Shown here: positions 8,962 through 19,006 of the stretch, piece after piece
How the letters are laid out: each line of letters begins with the position of its first letter
How positions within the stretch are numbered: the stretch's first letter is position 1
Origin: an uncultured Alphaproteobacteria bacterium
GTDB taxonomy: Bacteria > Pseudomonadota > Alphaproteobacteria > RF32 > CAG-239
NCBI GenBank assembly: GCA_944393685.1
Contig: CALYAW010000001.1
Coordinates: forward strand, 267,095-331,094
DNA length: 64,000 nt
Direction of reading: 5' to 3'
Made by a program: the position numbers and the translations under genes
Notes under the pieces: generated by a model
The model's input: the letters and a program-made list of their open reading frames with translations, nothing else
Told to the model about the DNA's origin: nothing
The model's database searches: none

Positions 8962-9732
8962 ATGGGTTACCTTAGCCAAAGAAAAAAATCAGAAAGAGAA
9001 AATATTTTTCTGAAAATAAGCGCGACTATCTTTGCGTTTCTTACGTTGTGTTCCTTCACAAGTTTAGAGGGAATATTTCCTGACTTATTGTTTCATTTTT
9101 ATTTTTTGAATTTTGCAGTCTTGATTTATGCCTTTTATATTGGTCGTTTTGTGTATGGGGGTGTTTTTTTAGTTTTTTTGGTGATTAACTTTTTCCATAT
9201 ATCCGCGTTTGCCAATATAGTGTTTAATGACAAGGCAAACCCTGAACATCATATGGCTTTGGAATACACCGCGGATTATAATAAAGATTTAGTTGATACG
9301 GGCGCTTTGGTTCTCCGTTCAGGATATCTTGATTTTGGAAATAAATCGCAGGCAAGATACTGGGTTATGGAGAAAAATAATCATGCGTTTAATTTAATTC
9401 GAGTTGATTTTTCAAACAGTCTTTCTTCCGTTCGTAGTCAAAACTTTCACCAGTTGTCAACGTTTATAGAAACTCTAGATGATCCGGTAATTATTTATGG
9501 AGATTTCGGGGAGCCGGCATGGAGTGCAAATATGCGAGATTTTTTGCAAAAGACAGGGTTAAAAGTAAAGAATCGCCTTGTTTTTGCAACACAAAAGAGC
9601 AGTTTCAACCCTTTTTCTCTACCGACTTTTTATGTGCTTGGTTTTTCAAATCTTGGTATTGACAGCCTTCATGTAAACACATCCACAGGCAATACATTCC
9701 CTGTAATTACGATGTTGCTTTGTTTTGATTGA
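8962..9732 (+). CDS. Membrane protein with degenerate EEP-like domain
   Basis: 256 residues. Three hydrophobic segments fill the first 75 residues, then a soluble domain. The segment DDPVIIYGDFGEPAWS and the end HVNTSTGNTFPVITML resemble the GDFNxxPWS and final SDHxPV motifs of endonuclease/exonuclease/phosphatase proteins. The catalytic Asn and the C-terminal Asp-His are missing (GDFG, GNTFP). It is probably an inactive or repurposed relative; the family assignment is inference from motif spacing. It converges with the next TPR gene with a 26-bp overlap. Confidence 0.65.
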   Translation: MGYLSQRKKSERENIFLKISATIFAFLTLCSFTSLEGIFPDLLFHFYFLNFAVLIYAFYIGRFVYGGVFLVFLVINFFHISAFANIVFNDKANPEHHMALEYTADYNKDLVDTGALVLRSGYLDFGNKSQARYWVMEKNNHAFNLIRVDFSNSLSSVRSQNFHQLSTFIETLDDPVIIYGDFGEPAWSANMRDFLQKTGLKVKNRLVFATQKSSFNPFSLPTFYVLGFSNLGIDSLHVNTSTGNTFPVITMLLCFD

Positions 9733-11080
9733 GTTTTTTTTCTAAAATTTTAATAAGCTCTTCTTCTTCTAATTCTCGAGCCTGCTCAATAGCCAACGTC
9801 AAATATTTTTGAGCCAAAGAAAGATTACCGCTTTGAGCTTCAATGTTAGCCATATTAGCATAGTCGATTAAGGCTCCTAGAGTTCTGTCATTTCTAATTT
9901 CCATGTTTAGAGATTGTGAAAACAAGGTGCGGGCACGTTTTAAGTCTTTTTGCAACAAATAGATTAAACCAAGCAAATTATAAGAATTGGCAACCTGAAA
10001 GCACGAACGTTGTTTTTTGTCATCCTCAATTATTTGACGCAAAAGTTTTTCTGCTTCAGGATATTTTTTAATTGCAAACAGAGCTTCTGCTTGCAATAAA
10101 CACATTTCCAGATAAGCCGGAAAATTTATTTTTTGATACAAAAGAGCAGCTTCATGGGCTTTTTTAAAAACAATTTTCCAGTTTTCTTTTATTCTGTAAA
10201 TATAGGCGTAAATTTCCAAACTAAAGGCTTGTCCTTGTAGATTATTTATTTGAGAGTGTTTTTTAAGGGCTTGGCATGCTTTTTTTTGAGCAAGGGCAAT
10301 ATTATTGGCAAGTAAAAGACAAAGAGCTTGTTGATTTATGATTTCGGCGCAACCTGAAATTTGATTGCATTCTCTATAAAGTTTTTCGGCTTTTTCAAAA
10401 TAAGAGAGAGCTTCTTCGAAACGTTTTTGAGTAGTCATGAGCATCCCAAAAGTGCCAATAGCTTCAGCCTCTTTATTTATTGCACCAAGATAATGAAACA
10501 ATTTAGCGGAGGTTCTCAGCATAAAATCTGCAACATCAAAAACAGCGCTTACGCGATAGATAGTTCCCATCAATAAATAGGATTCGGCTTCTTCATAAAT
10601 ATAATTCAATTTATTGAATATTTTTGCGGCTAAAGAGCTTTTTTCGGATGCTGACAGCAAGTCACCTTCAGCTAAATTTTCTTTTGCTTCTTTGAGTAAA
10701 AGAGAGGCGTGTTGAGCTTTTTTGTTTTTGTAGGGAAAGTGTTTTTTTATTTTTCCGCAGGCGGATTTAAGGCGTTGAGCAATCTCGGAAAATTTATTTT
10801 TTTCAAAGAAACGAATTAAAGCATCAATATTACGGTTTTTAAGATAAGGTGTTATTTGTTTTAGTTTTTGAGAAGGAAGGAAAGCTAATTTTTCTGCAGT
10901 CAAAAGCGCTGTTTCGCTTGAATAAAGCAAATCAGAGGGAAGGCAATTGCGTTTCTCAAGCAAAGAACGTTCAATAATTCTGCGCAGATAATCTTTTTTC
11001 AGACAATTGGCGTAGCTCCAAAACAAAAAAATGGCGCTTACACTAAAAAGGAGAATAAATATAAGATGAAGATAATTCAT
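9707..11080 (-). CDS. Membrane-anchored tetratricopeptide repeat protein
   Basis: 457 residues with an N-terminal membrane anchor (LHLIFILLFSVSAIFLFW) and a long array of TPR-type helix pairs. Repeat signatures include ALSYFEKAEKLYRECNQ, AQKKACQALKKHSQINNLQG and SYNLLGLIYLLQKDLKRART. The topology suggests a cytoplasmic or periplasmic protein-interaction platform held at the membrane. It is the second TPR membrane protein in this region, on the other side of the EEP-like gene. Function unknown. Confidence 0.82.
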   Translation of the reverse strand: MNYLHLIFILLFSVSAIFLFWSYANCLKKDYLRRIIERSLLEKRNCLPSDLLYSSETALLTAEKLAFLPSQKLKQITPYLKNRNIDALIRFFEKNKFSEIAQRLKSACGKIKKHFPYKNKKAQHASLLLKEAKENLAEGDLLSASEKSSLAAKIFNKLNYIYEEAESYLLMGTIYRVSAVFDVADFMLRTSAKLFHYLGAINKEAEAIGTFGMLMTTQKRFEEALSYFEKAEKLYRECNQISGCAEIINQQALCLLLANNIALAQKKACQALKKHSQINNLQGQAFSLEIYAYIYRIKENWKIVFKKAHEAALLYQKINFPAYLEMCLLQAEALFAIKKYPEAEKLLRQIIEDDKKQRSCFQVANSYNLLGLIYLLQKDLKRARTLFSQSLNMEIRNDRTLGALIDYANMANIEAQSGNLSLAQKYLTLAIEQARELEEEELIKILEKKLNQNKATS

Positions 11081-11094
11081 AAAATTGCGTTTTC

Positions 11095-11122
11095 TTTACT
11101 CAATGTTAGCTTTTATTATAAT
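11095..11122 (+). promoter_or_regulatory. Sigma-70 type promoter of the Lon-like gene
   Basis: TTTACT, 16-nt spacer, TATAAT, about 50 bases before the start at 11172. I see no heat-shock element at this protease gene, unlike dnaK, dnaJ and cbpA. Confidence 0.6.
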
Positions 11123-11171
11123 AGTATTATATATAGTTTATCAAAAATTTAACGAATAGGGATTTTTTATT

Positions 11172-13613
11172 ATGAGCATTACCAGATTAAAATCAAATCA
11201 GCTTTATACCAAGTGTGATCCCAAAAAATTCAAGTTTTCGAGCACGGCAGAATTAGAAGAGCGTTTATCAGCATTAGGGCAAGACAGAGCTCTCAGTGCG
11301 GTTGAAATTGGCATAAATATCCAATCCAAAGGTTATAATTTGTTTTGTCTTGGCCCCGAAGGCACGGGAAAGACCAGTCTGGTTAAACGAGTTTTGCGTA
11401 AAGAGGCTCAAAATCGGTCAACCCCAGATGATTGGGCCTATGTTTATAATTTTGAAGAGCCCTATAAACCGTGTGCCATTAGTTTTCCGGCGGGCACGGC
11501 AACCGAATTTGCCAAAGACATAGAAAAGCTTGTGGAGAATTTATCCGTAACGATTCCTGCTATTTCAGACAGTGACGAGTTCAAAGCCGGTATAAACATC
11601 ATTCACGAAAAATATCGCCAATATAAAGAAAAATATATCAAACTTTTGCAAAAGAAAGCAAAAGGGAAAAGTGTCTCGCTGCTTCATATGCCGGTAGGAC
11701 TGGTTGTTGCTCCCGTAAAAAACGGAGAGGTTTTAAGTCCCGAGGCGTTTGATGAACTTCCCGAAGAAGAGAAAAAACAACTGATTGAAGATCTCAATCA
11801 AATGCAGGAAGAAATCGAGAATACAGCTTCAGATTTACCACAGTGGGAAGACAAACAACGCGGCGAGATTAACGATTTGCGTGAAAAATTCTTGAAAATG
11901 GCAGTCAAGAAACCGATAGATGATTTGCATAATAAATACAAAGGGCATAAACAAGCCAACGAGTTTTTACGTAATATTCAGAAGTACATAATAAATAACA
12001 GCGAAGAGTTTTTGCCGGGACAAGATTCTGCCGAAAATCCGGTAGAAACGACGGATGATCCGCTTAGTGCATTGTTTTCCAAAATTAAACAGCCAGAAGA
12101 GGATAAGTTTGCCAAATTCAAAGTCAATGTTATCGTAAAGAATGAGCCAGGTTCTGGAGCGCCTATCATTCATTTGGATCATCCGACACAGGGAAATTTG
12201 GTCGGTAAAGTTGAGCGCATACAACAATATGGTGCTTTATTAACAGACTTTACATTAATCAAGGCGGGAGCTTTGCATCAAGCAAACGGAGGTTTCTTGC
12301 TGATTGATGCGCGCAAATTATTGCTTCAACCGTTTGCGTGGGATTCTCTAAAAAGAGCTTTAGCCTCTAAAACCGTAAAAATTGAAGCTCCGAGTGAAGA
12401 TACCACCTTTACGACGATATCGCTTGATCCAGAGCCCATACCGCTAACCGTAAAAGTTATTTTAACCGGAGATGAGGAATTATACGAGCTTTTATCTGAG
12501 AGAGATCCAGATTTTTCAGATTATTTCAAAGTAGAAGCAGATTTTGGTGTGATCATGGACAGAACGCCGGCCAATGAAATAGAATATGCCAAATTGATAG
12601 GATCTTTATCAAAGAAAAAGAAGTTACGCTCTTTGAATAAGCAGGCTGTAGCGAAGGTCATTGAATATGCATCGCGTCTCGCAGAAAGTTCCGAAAAGCT
12701 GACGGCGCACATAGCTTCCATTGGCGATTTATTAAGAGAGGCTGATTATTGGGCTCGCAAATCAAAGGCCAATCAGATTGGAAAGAACCATATAGAACAA
12801 GCCATAGACGCCCAAATATATCGTAGTGACCGCATCAAACAAGCCATGCTTGAACAAATTGAAAAAGGAACGATTTTAATAGATGTTCAAGGTGCAAAAG
12901 TCGGACAAATCAACGGGCTTGTTGTTTATAATTTTTCTCGCACTAGCTTTGGCAAACCCTCTCGCATAACAACGCAGGTTCGCATAGGCAAGGGTGAATT
13001 TATTAATATAGAGCGAGAAGTAGAGATGAGCGGTCCAATTCACTCTAAAGGAGTTTTAATTTTGGAGAGTCTCTTGTCTAATCGGTTTGCAAAATATTCT
13101 CCATTATCGCTCAGTGCCTCAATAGTTTTTGAGCAATCATACGGAGGTGTGGATGGCGATAGCGCGTCTTCTACAGAATATTATTGTTTACTTTCAGCAA
13201 TATCTGGTATTCCGATAAAGCAAAGTATTGCCGTTACTGGTTCAATAAACCAATTTGGAGAAATTCAGCCGATTGGTGGCGTTAATGAAAAGATTGAAGG
13301 ATTTTTTGATGTTTGTGCTCGTCAAGGCTTAACGGGCGAACATGGCGTAATCATTCCGCGAACCAATGTTCCCGACCTAATGCTAAGAGAAGATGTGTTA
13401 AAAGCGGTGGATGACGGCAAATTTCATGTTTGGGCAGTGGATACCGTTGATGACGGCATAGAAATCTTAACGGGTATAAAAGCCGGGGTGGCGGACAAAC
13501 GCGGTGTTTATCCAAAGAAAACGGTTAATCGTGCAGTACAAGATGGTTTGGACTATTTTTACAAAAGATATGTTCACTATGCCAAAGAAACACATGGCTG
13601 CCTTGGCAAATAG
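11172..13613 (+). CDS. Lon-family ATP-dependent protease (AAA_32/LonB-like)
   Basis: 813 residues. The first 75 residues lead to a Walker A motif GPEGTGKTSL; a helical insertion follows; Walker B is in NGGFLLIDARKLL; the C-terminal third is an S16 protease domain. The Ser-Lys dyad is Ser664 (DGDSAS) and Lys707 (GGVNEKIEGF), 43 residues apart as in classical Lon. It lacks the Lon N-terminal substrate domain and belongs to the branch often annotated 'Lon protease family protein'. Likely cytoplasmic protein quality control. ATG start behind AGGGAT. Confidence 0.93.
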   Translation: MSITRLKSNQLYTKCDPKKFKFSSTAELEERLSALGQDRALSAVEIGINIQSKGYNLFCLGPEGTGKTSLVKRVLRKEAQNRSTPDDWAYVYNFEEPYKPCAISFPAGTATEFAKDIEKLVENLSVTIPAISDSDEFKAGINIIHEKYRQYKEKYIKLLQKKAKGKSVSLLHMPVGLVVAPVKNGEVLSPEAFDELPEEEKKQLIEDLNQMQEEIENTASDLPQWEDKQRGEINDLREKFLKMAVKKPIDDLHNKYKGHKQANEFLRNIQKYIINNSEEFLPGQDSAENPVETTDDPLSALFSKIKQPEEDKFAKFKVNVIVKNEPGSGAPIIHLDHPTQGNLVGKVERIQQYGALLTDFTLIKAGALHQANGGFLLIDARKLLLQPFAWDSLKRALASKTVKIEAPSEDTTFTTISLDPEPIPLTVKVILTGDEELYELLSERDPDFSDYFKVEADFGVIMDRTPANEIEYAKLIGSLSKKKKLRSLNKQAVAKVIEYASRLAESSEKLTAHIASIGDLLREADYWARKSKANQIGKNHIEQAIDAQIYRSDRIKQAMLEQIEKGTILIDVQGAKVGQINGLVVYNFSRTSFGKPSRITTQVRIGKGEFINIEREVEMSGPIHSKGVLILESLLSNRFAKYSPLSLSASIVFEQSYGGVDGDSASSTEYYCLLSAISGIPIKQSIAVTGSINQFGEIQPIGGVNEKIEGFFDVCARQGLTGEHGVIIPRTNVPDLMLREDVLKAVDDGKFHVWAVDTVDDGIEILTGIKAGVADKRGVYPKKTVNRAVQDGLDYFYKRYVHYAKETHGCLGK

Positions 13614-13640
13614 TTTTTGTTTATGATTTCGTTTATTAGC

Positions 13641-13668
13641 AAGCCTGCATAATGCAGGCTTGTATTTT
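13641..13668. terminator. Bidirectional terminator between lon-like gene and yejB
   Basis: Perfect 9-bp stem AAGCCTGCA/TGCAGGCTT with a TAA loop, followed by TGTATTTT on the plus strand. It lies between converging genes. Confidence 0.75.
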
Positions 13669-13692
13669 AAGAAAATGCTCATGCCTAAAAGC

Positions 13693-14763
13693 TCAATTCC
13701 GACTGTCAAAATTGATTCTAGGATCGATTAAAGAGTAGGTAATATCCGAAATCAGTTTTAATACCAACCCAAGAAGAGCAAAAATATACATTGTTCCAAA
13801 AATAACCGGATAATCACGCGTCATTATGGCTTCATAACCGAGCAGCCCCAAGCCGTTAAGAGAAAAAATAACCTCAATAAGCAGTGAGCCCGTAAACAGC
13901 ATTTTAATCAAAAGAGAAGGAAACCCGGCAATCACAATCAACATTGCGTTTCTAAAGACATGCCTATACAAGATTTGATTTTCAGACAACCCTTTTGCGC
14001 GAGCAGTCATCACATATTGTTTATTTATTTCATCAAGGAAGGAGTTCTTTGTAAGCATCGTAAGGCTTGCAAATCCGCCTATAACCATAGCTGTTACCGG
14101 TAAAGTGATATGCCAAAAATAATCACCAACTTTTCCCAGCCATGATAGATTTTCCCAATTATCTGAAGTCAGACCGTGCAGAGGAAACCATTGAAAATAG
14201 ATTCCACCTGCAAAAAATACAATTAAGAACACCGCAAACAAAAACACCGGAATTGCCGAACCAAAAATAACGGCAAAAGATGTCCAGATATCAAATTTTG
14301 AGCCGTCACAAACAGCTTTTTTTATACCAAGCGGAATAGCCACCAAATAAATAATCAAAGTGGACCACAGTCCCAAAGAAACAGAAACAGGCATTCTCTC
14401 CAAAATAAGTGAAGCGACGGACTTATCTTGATAAAAACTTTTGCCGAAATCAAACATCGCATAATCAACAATCATCTTACCCAAACGAATATAAGCGGGT
14501 TTGTCAAAACCGAATTGCCTTTCTAGTTCTTTTATCAAATCATCAGGAACTCCTTGTGATCCTTGATATTTAGAAGTCTTTGCCAATTCAGTCCCCGCTC
14601 CGCCGAGTTTTCCCGTCGCGTTAACATTCATTCCCTGAAATTTAGCCAGAGTATGCTCAATCGGGCCTCCCGGAGCAAATTGAACGATTGCAAAATTTAT
14701 AATCAAGATGCCGAGCAAGGTCAAAGGAATAAGGAAAATTCTTTTGAGAATATAATTTTTCAT
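13693..14763 (-). CDS. yejB: Peptide/microcin-type ABC transporter permease YejB
   Basis: 356-residue inner-membrane permease of a YejABEF-type peptide importer. The N-terminal MKNYILKRIFLIPLTLLGIL and the long periplasmic insert with FAPGGPIEH are characteristic of YejB; the coupling motif is seen at YVMTARAKGLSENQILYRHV, and the end DITYSLIDPRIN is typical. Its start overlaps the yejA stop (ATGA), so the two are translationally coupled. The partner permease and ATPase (yejE, yejF) do not follow; the Lon-like gene does. Confidence 0.93.
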   Translation of the reverse strand: MKNYILKRIFLIPLTLLGILIINFAIVQFAPGGPIEHTLAKFQGMNVNATGKLGGAGTELAKTSKYQGSQGVPDDLIKELERQFGFDKPAYIRLGKMIVDYAMFDFGKSFYQDKSVASLILERMPVSVSLGLWSTLIIYLVAIPLGIKKAVCDGSKFDIWTSFAVIFGSAIPVFLFAVFLIVFFAGGIYFQWFPLHGLTSDNWENLSWLGKVGDYFWHITLPVTAMVIGGFASLTMLTKNSFLDEINKQYVMTARAKGLSENQILYRHVFRNAMLIVIAGFPSLLIKMLFTGSLLIEVIFSLNGLGLLGYEAIMTRDYPVIFGTMYIFALLGLVLKLISDITYSLIDPRINFDSRN

Positions 14764-16568
14764 TGCTTAGCCCACCAAGTAAAAATATCAAATCCAGTTT
14801 TTATGTCTGTTTCGGGATATTGAAGTTTCTCCGGCCAAAAAGCAACTCTTTGATAAGCCGAATACCATTGAGGAATCATATAATATCCGTTAAGTAACAC
14901 TCTGTCCAAAGCGCGTATTGTCTCGCGGTATTCTTCTTTTTCCCGCGCAGCAATGAGTTTTGATATTAATTTATCAACAACAGGATTTTTGATACCCATA
15001 ATATTGTAGCTTCCATGAACATCTGCCGTAGCAGATCCCCACATTTCACGTTGCTCATTTCCTGGCATTGGACTAATTCTTAATGACAATATGGCAACTT
15101 CAAAATCAAAGGCATCTATACGATTCTTAAAAATATTTGTTTCCAAGTTACGGAAAGACATTTTTATCCCAATTTTTCTTAAGTTTTCAATAAAAGGCAG
15201 CATAATGCGAGTAAAAGAAGCTCCGTTTGCAGAGTTGCTCAAGACTTCAATTTCCAGAGGCTCGTTGTTCGCAAGGTTTGTCATTTTTCCATCAACAAAA
15301 TCATAACCTGCTTGCTTTAGCAATTCTACGGCTCGACGAAGATTTTTTCTGGTTTCAAGAGGCGTTTTGTGAGAGGGCAATGCAGGCGCTTTTGTAAAAA
15401 GAGATTCGTCTAGTTCATTTTTGTATTGATTTAAAATATCAAGTTCCAACCCTGTCGGCAAATTGGTTGCTTCCATGCCAGTATTAGAAAAATAGCTGTA
15501 TATTCTTTGATATTGATTATAAAATAGTTTTTCATTGGCCCAATCAAAGTTAAAAGCCAATCCAATAGCCTCTCGCACGCGCTTATCCTGAAATTTTTGC
15601 AGTCTGAGATTAAACCCAAAAAATTGCAGAATGGCAGGGTTATTATGAGGAATATTTTTTTGAATGATTTTACCGCTTTTCACGACGTCATTGTCATAGC
15701 CGCTCATCCATATCTTCGCGATATATTCTTCTCTTGCATCAATATTGTTGGCAAACAAGGCTTGCAAAGTTACGGTCGTATCTTGATAATAGTCATAGCG
15801 CACCGTATCGAAGTTATAAAACCCTTTTCGAGAAGGTAAATTTTGAGCCCAATATTTTTTGTTACGGTTGAACACAACATATTTACCCGGCTGAAATTTT
15901 TCAACCAAATAAGGACCGCTTCCCAAAGGAACACGCAAAGAAGGCTTTGAAAAATCTTTTCCACTCCAATCTTTGGCGGAATAAATTTTGAATTGGGTTA
16001 AAATCAATGGCAATTCACGATTTTGAGTATTTTTTCTGAAATAAAAGCGCACATGATTGTCTGCCAATTTTTCAACTTTTTCAACATCGGCATAATAGAC
16101 GCGATACAAAGGCGAGCCTTTTTGTATTAAACTGTTGAAGCTAAAGATAACATCATCTGCGGTTATTTTGTCTCCATTGGAAAAACAAGCCCGTTCATCA
16201 AGGAAAAAACCAATAAAAGATCCGTCACGAGGGAGTTCAAATTTTTTTGCAACCAGAGGATACACACTTTCAATATCATCTATTGGAGAAACACCAAGAC
16301 TATCAAGAGTAAGTTCAGCAGTTTCGGCAGAAGCAATACCCTTAAAAATAAAAGGATTAAAATTATCAAATCCGCCATAGGCCGGCAAAGTGATTTTGCC
16401 GCCTTTTGGAGCAAGAGGATTAACATATTCAAAACTCTTAAAGTTAGAAGAATACTTAGGCTTTCCGTGTAAAGAAAAAGCATCAACAATATCTATAGTT
16501 TCAGCATTTGCTAGTGCTGCCGTAATTGTAAGAAAACATCCCAAGCTAATCAGAAACAGTTTATTCAT
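14760..16568 (-). CDS. yejA: Periplasmic peptide-binding protein YejA
   Basis: 602-residue family 5 solute-binding protein with a signal peptide (MNKLFLISLGCFLTITAALA). Mature motifs such as FEYVNPLAPKGG, FSFNSLIQKGSPLY and VREAIGLAFNFDWANEKLFY are typical of YejA-type receptors for oligopeptides. It delivers ligand to YejB. It is the middle gene of a coupled trio: its start overlaps the stop of the upstream membrane-protein gene by 4 bp (ATGA), and its stop overlaps yejB. Confidence 0.94.
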   Translation of the reverse strand: MNKLFLISLGCFLTITAALANAETIDIVDAFSLHGKPKYSSNFKSFEYVNPLAPKGGKITLPAYGGFDNFNPFIFKGIASAETAELTLDSLGVSPIDDIESVYPLVAKKFELPRDGSFIGFFLDERACFSNGDKITADDVIFSFNSLIQKGSPLYRVYYADVEKVEKLADNHVRFYFRKNTQNRELPLILTQFKIYSAKDWSGKDFSKPSLRVPLGSGPYLVEKFQPGKYVVFNRNKKYWAQNLPSRKGFYNFDTVRYDYYQDTTVTLQALFANNIDAREEYIAKIWMSGYDNDVVKSGKIIQKNIPHNNPAILQFFGFNLRLQKFQDKRVREAIGLAFNFDWANEKLFYNQYQRIYSYFSNTGMEATNLPTGLELDILNQYKNELDESLFTKAPALPSHKTPLETRKNLRRAVELLKQAGYDFVDGKMTNLANNEPLEIEVLSNSANGASFTRIMLPFIENLRKIGIKMSFRNLETNIFKNRIDAFDFEVAILSLRISPMPGNEQREMWGSATADVHGSYNIMGIKNPVVDKLISKLIAAREKEEYRETIRALDRVLLNGYYMIPQWYSAYQRVAFWPEKLQYPETDIKTGFDIFTWWAKQ

Positions 16569-17857
16569 GAGCGTTTCTGATAATTTTTTTCATCTGTCCA
16601 ACCACCGAAAGGATAAGCAAAGTTTTCTTCATCTAAATCATCTTTCTTTTCGATATTGGTTTCTTGAACAAAAGGAGATGTGTTTCGGTTATCCATCTCA
16701 GCCCATTCTTTTTTCAAATTATCAAGGGTCTTTTGCGTATCGGTCATTATTTCGGATGAAATATTTTTTTCTGGCAGAGTCGCGGACGGTTCTTCCATAG
16801 TAGGCAGTTGAAAATCATTTATATCATCACTTCCGGCAGGGGCCAATAAAGGTTCTTCTGATAAAGAAGGAGCATCATCGTCATTTCCGAAACTTTTTTC
16901 AAGAGCCAATGAAAAAGGATCGCGATCTTGAGGGAAAGCGCTTGCAGTCGAATTTTTATTTTTTTGAGGCCGAAAAGCAGTAAGTTTGCTGAAAAAAGAC
17001 TTTTTAATGGAAGGCTGAGAGTCGTCCTCAGATATCTCTTCGTCATAGAAACTCGGATTATCCACAGGTTCAGGCTGAAGGGATGGTTTTTTAATCGGTT
17101 TTTTCATAGGTTTTGGTGCAGGAGCTTCGTCTTCAAAAAGTTGAGAGACTTCACGATTCCGTCTTAATTCATCGGATACGGGAGCCAAAATAGAGAAAAC
17201 TTTCCCCATAACACCATTTTCTATCATATTTAAGAATATTTTATCACTATCGTGTTTTTCCAGCATTTTGACAACGGCTTGATAGCGGGCGCAGAATTCC
17301 ATGATTGTTCCGGCCAAAATATTATCAAAAGATGCTTTTTCAAAAACTTTTTTCTTAAAATTAGGTTGAGAATTATTGACTTCTATCAGAACTTTCCCAA
17401 AAGCCCATTTTCCGCCATTTTGGACTCTATTCCAAAGATTTTCAATCTGTTCGGCGGAAGCGATTTTGCAGTTGCGAATAGTCTCGGACAAAAGTTCGTT
17501 CATGTCAGCAATCAACAAATCAAATTTGCTTAAAACAAAGCCATCTTTCAAATGCCCTTCCGATTCAATCAAGACTCTAGCCAATAAATCAGAATAGTCT
17601 TGATTTTTTTTCATTTGGCTCATTAATTTACGTAATTGGATATTTACATTTTTGTTATTAAAGTATTGATTTATATAACCAAACACACTCCAAATCAAAA
17701 AAATAGGAGCACATACCAATAAAGCATATAACAGGATATTCGCAATTCCGGCATCAAAAAATGAGATTCCGGCCAAACTATCTTTGATAAAACGGATTGC
17801 ATAAATCAACCAGAGCAGAGAAGAAAAAATAACCGTAAAAAAGGACACAGCAAGCAC
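16565..17857 (-). CDS. Two-helix membrane protein with disordered C-terminus, heads yejAB operon
   Basis: 430 residues. Two membrane segments are near residues 3-22 and 38-62, followed by a helical domain to about residue 230 and then a long low-complexity acidic/Pro-rich tail (KPMKKPIKKPSLQPEPVDNP). The start is GTG at 17857, preceded by a near-perfect AAGGAG site at 7-8 nt; no better ATG exists. It is coupled to yejA by an ATGA overlap. I do not recognise the family; the operon position hints at an envelope role. Confidence 0.75.
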   Translation of the reverse strand: MLAVSFFTVIFSSLLWLIYAIRFIKDSLAGISFFDAGIANILLYALLVCAPIFLIWSVFGYINQYFNNKNVNIQLRKLMSQMKKNQDYSDLLARVLIESEGHLKDGFVLSKFDLLIADMNELLSETIRNCKIASAEQIENLWNRVQNGGKWAFGKVLIEVNNSQPNFKKKVFEKASFDNILAGTIMEFCARYQAVVKMLEKHDSDKIFLNMIENGVMGKVFSILAPVSDELRRNREVSQLFEDEAPAPKPMKKPIKKPSLQPEPVDNPSFYDEEISEDDSQPSIKKSFFSKLTAFRPQKNKNSTASAFPQDRDPFSLALEKSFGNDDDAPSLSEEPLLAPAGSDDINDFQLPTMEEPSATLPEKNISSEIMTDTQKTLDNLKKEWAEMDNRNTSPFVQETNIEKKDDLDEENFAYPFGGWTDEKNYQKRS

Positions 17858-18028
17858 GGCAGAACTCCTTTGTATCTATCACACATATCCATATCCTAGT
17901 CGATAAAGTCTTTTTTTCCAATAAAAATTGCGACTTCTTGCACAAAAAGAAAAATAAGAGTCGAATTTTGCAAAAAAATGTGTTATGCAAAGAAAGAATT
18001 TTTGCGTTAATTAATAAAGAGATTTTCT

Positions 18029-19006
18029 ATGAATACAAGCACAAACACGCTGATACTGGATTTTGAAAAAACGATTTTTGAGATTGAAACTAAAATAGAA
18101 AGCCTTAAATATTTGGCTCAAGACGAGAATGTAGATATCTCACAAGAGGTATCTCGTTTACAGCACAAACTTGAAAAACAGATGAAGGCCTCATATTCCA
18201 ATTTGTCGCCATGGCAAAAATCTCAAGTTGCTCGTCATCCGTCGCGTCCGCATTGTCTAGACTATGTTCACGCATTGATAGAGGATTTTGTTCCCTTGTG
18301 CGGAGATCGTTGTTTTGCTGATGATGAAGCGATGATTGGAGGGATAGGTCGTTTTCAAGGGACATCAGTTGTGGTTCTTGGGCAGGAAAAGGGACATGAT
18401 ATAGAATCTCGGGTCCGTTACAACTTTGGTATGGCCAAACCTGAAGGGTACAGAAAAGCGCAACGACTGATGGATATGGCAGACAAGTTCAATATGCCGG
18501 TTATAGCATTTGTTGACACGTCAGGGGCTTTTCCTGGTGTTGAGGCAGAGGCAAGAGGTCAAGCCGAAGCGATAGCCTCTTCAATAGAGAAATGTTTGCA
18601 AATCAGTGTTCCCATCATTTCCGTTGTTATAGGAGAGGGCGGCTCAGGAGGAGCAATAGCCATTGCGACGGCCAATCGTGTTATGATGCTGGAGCATTCT
18701 ATCTATTCTGTTATTTCTCCAGAGGGATGCGCCTCGATTCTGTGGCGTTCGGCAGATAAGGTAAAGGAGGCGACGGAAGCGCTTAAGTTAACAGCTCAGG
18801 ATTTACGTCGATTAGGAGTTATTGATGAAATTATATCCGAGCCTGTTGGCGGAGCTCATCGTAATCCGGCGCAAACGGTAGAACGTGTAGGTGAGTGTAT
18901 AGCAAAGCATTTAAAAGAACTACAGACGCAAAGCAGAGAAGAGCTGAAAAAGCGTCGAACCGAAAAATTCTTAAGAATGGGACGCCATTTTGCAGAGTCT
19001 AAATAA
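18029..19006 (+). CDS. accA: Acetyl-CoA carboxylase carboxyltransferase subunit alpha
   Basis: 325 residues; with AccD it transfers CO2 from biotin to acetyl-CoA, the first step of fatty acid synthesis. Recognised by LDFEKTIFEIETKIESLK, ARHPSRPHCLDYV, GKDIESRV-like GHDIESRVRYNFG, and GEGGSGGAIAIATANRV. Length and start are normal, with AGAG ahead of ATG. Followed by rmuC, ihfB, lapA and accD in the same direction, so both carboxyltransferase subunits are within 4 kb. Confidence 0.97.
   Translation: MNTSTNTLILDFEKTIFEIETKIESLKYLAQDENVDISQEVSRLQHKLEKQMKASYSNLSPWQKSQVARHPSRPHCLDYVHALIEDFVPLCGDRCFADDEAMIGGIGRFQGTSVVVLGQEKGHDIESRVRYNFGMAKPEGYRKAQRLMDMADKFNMPVIAFVDTSGAFPGVEAEARGQAEAIASSIEKCLQISVPIISVVIGEGGSGGAIAIATANRVMMLEHSIYSVISPEGCASILWRSADKVKEATEALKLTAQDLRRLGVIDEIISEPVGGAHRNPAQTVERVGECIAKHLKELQTQSREELKKRRTEKFLRMGRHFAESK

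Noticed and set aside
17050..17060. TTATCCACA, a perfect DnaA box
   Set aside because: Single copy inside the coding region of the membrane protein gene at 16565-17857; a chance match is likely.
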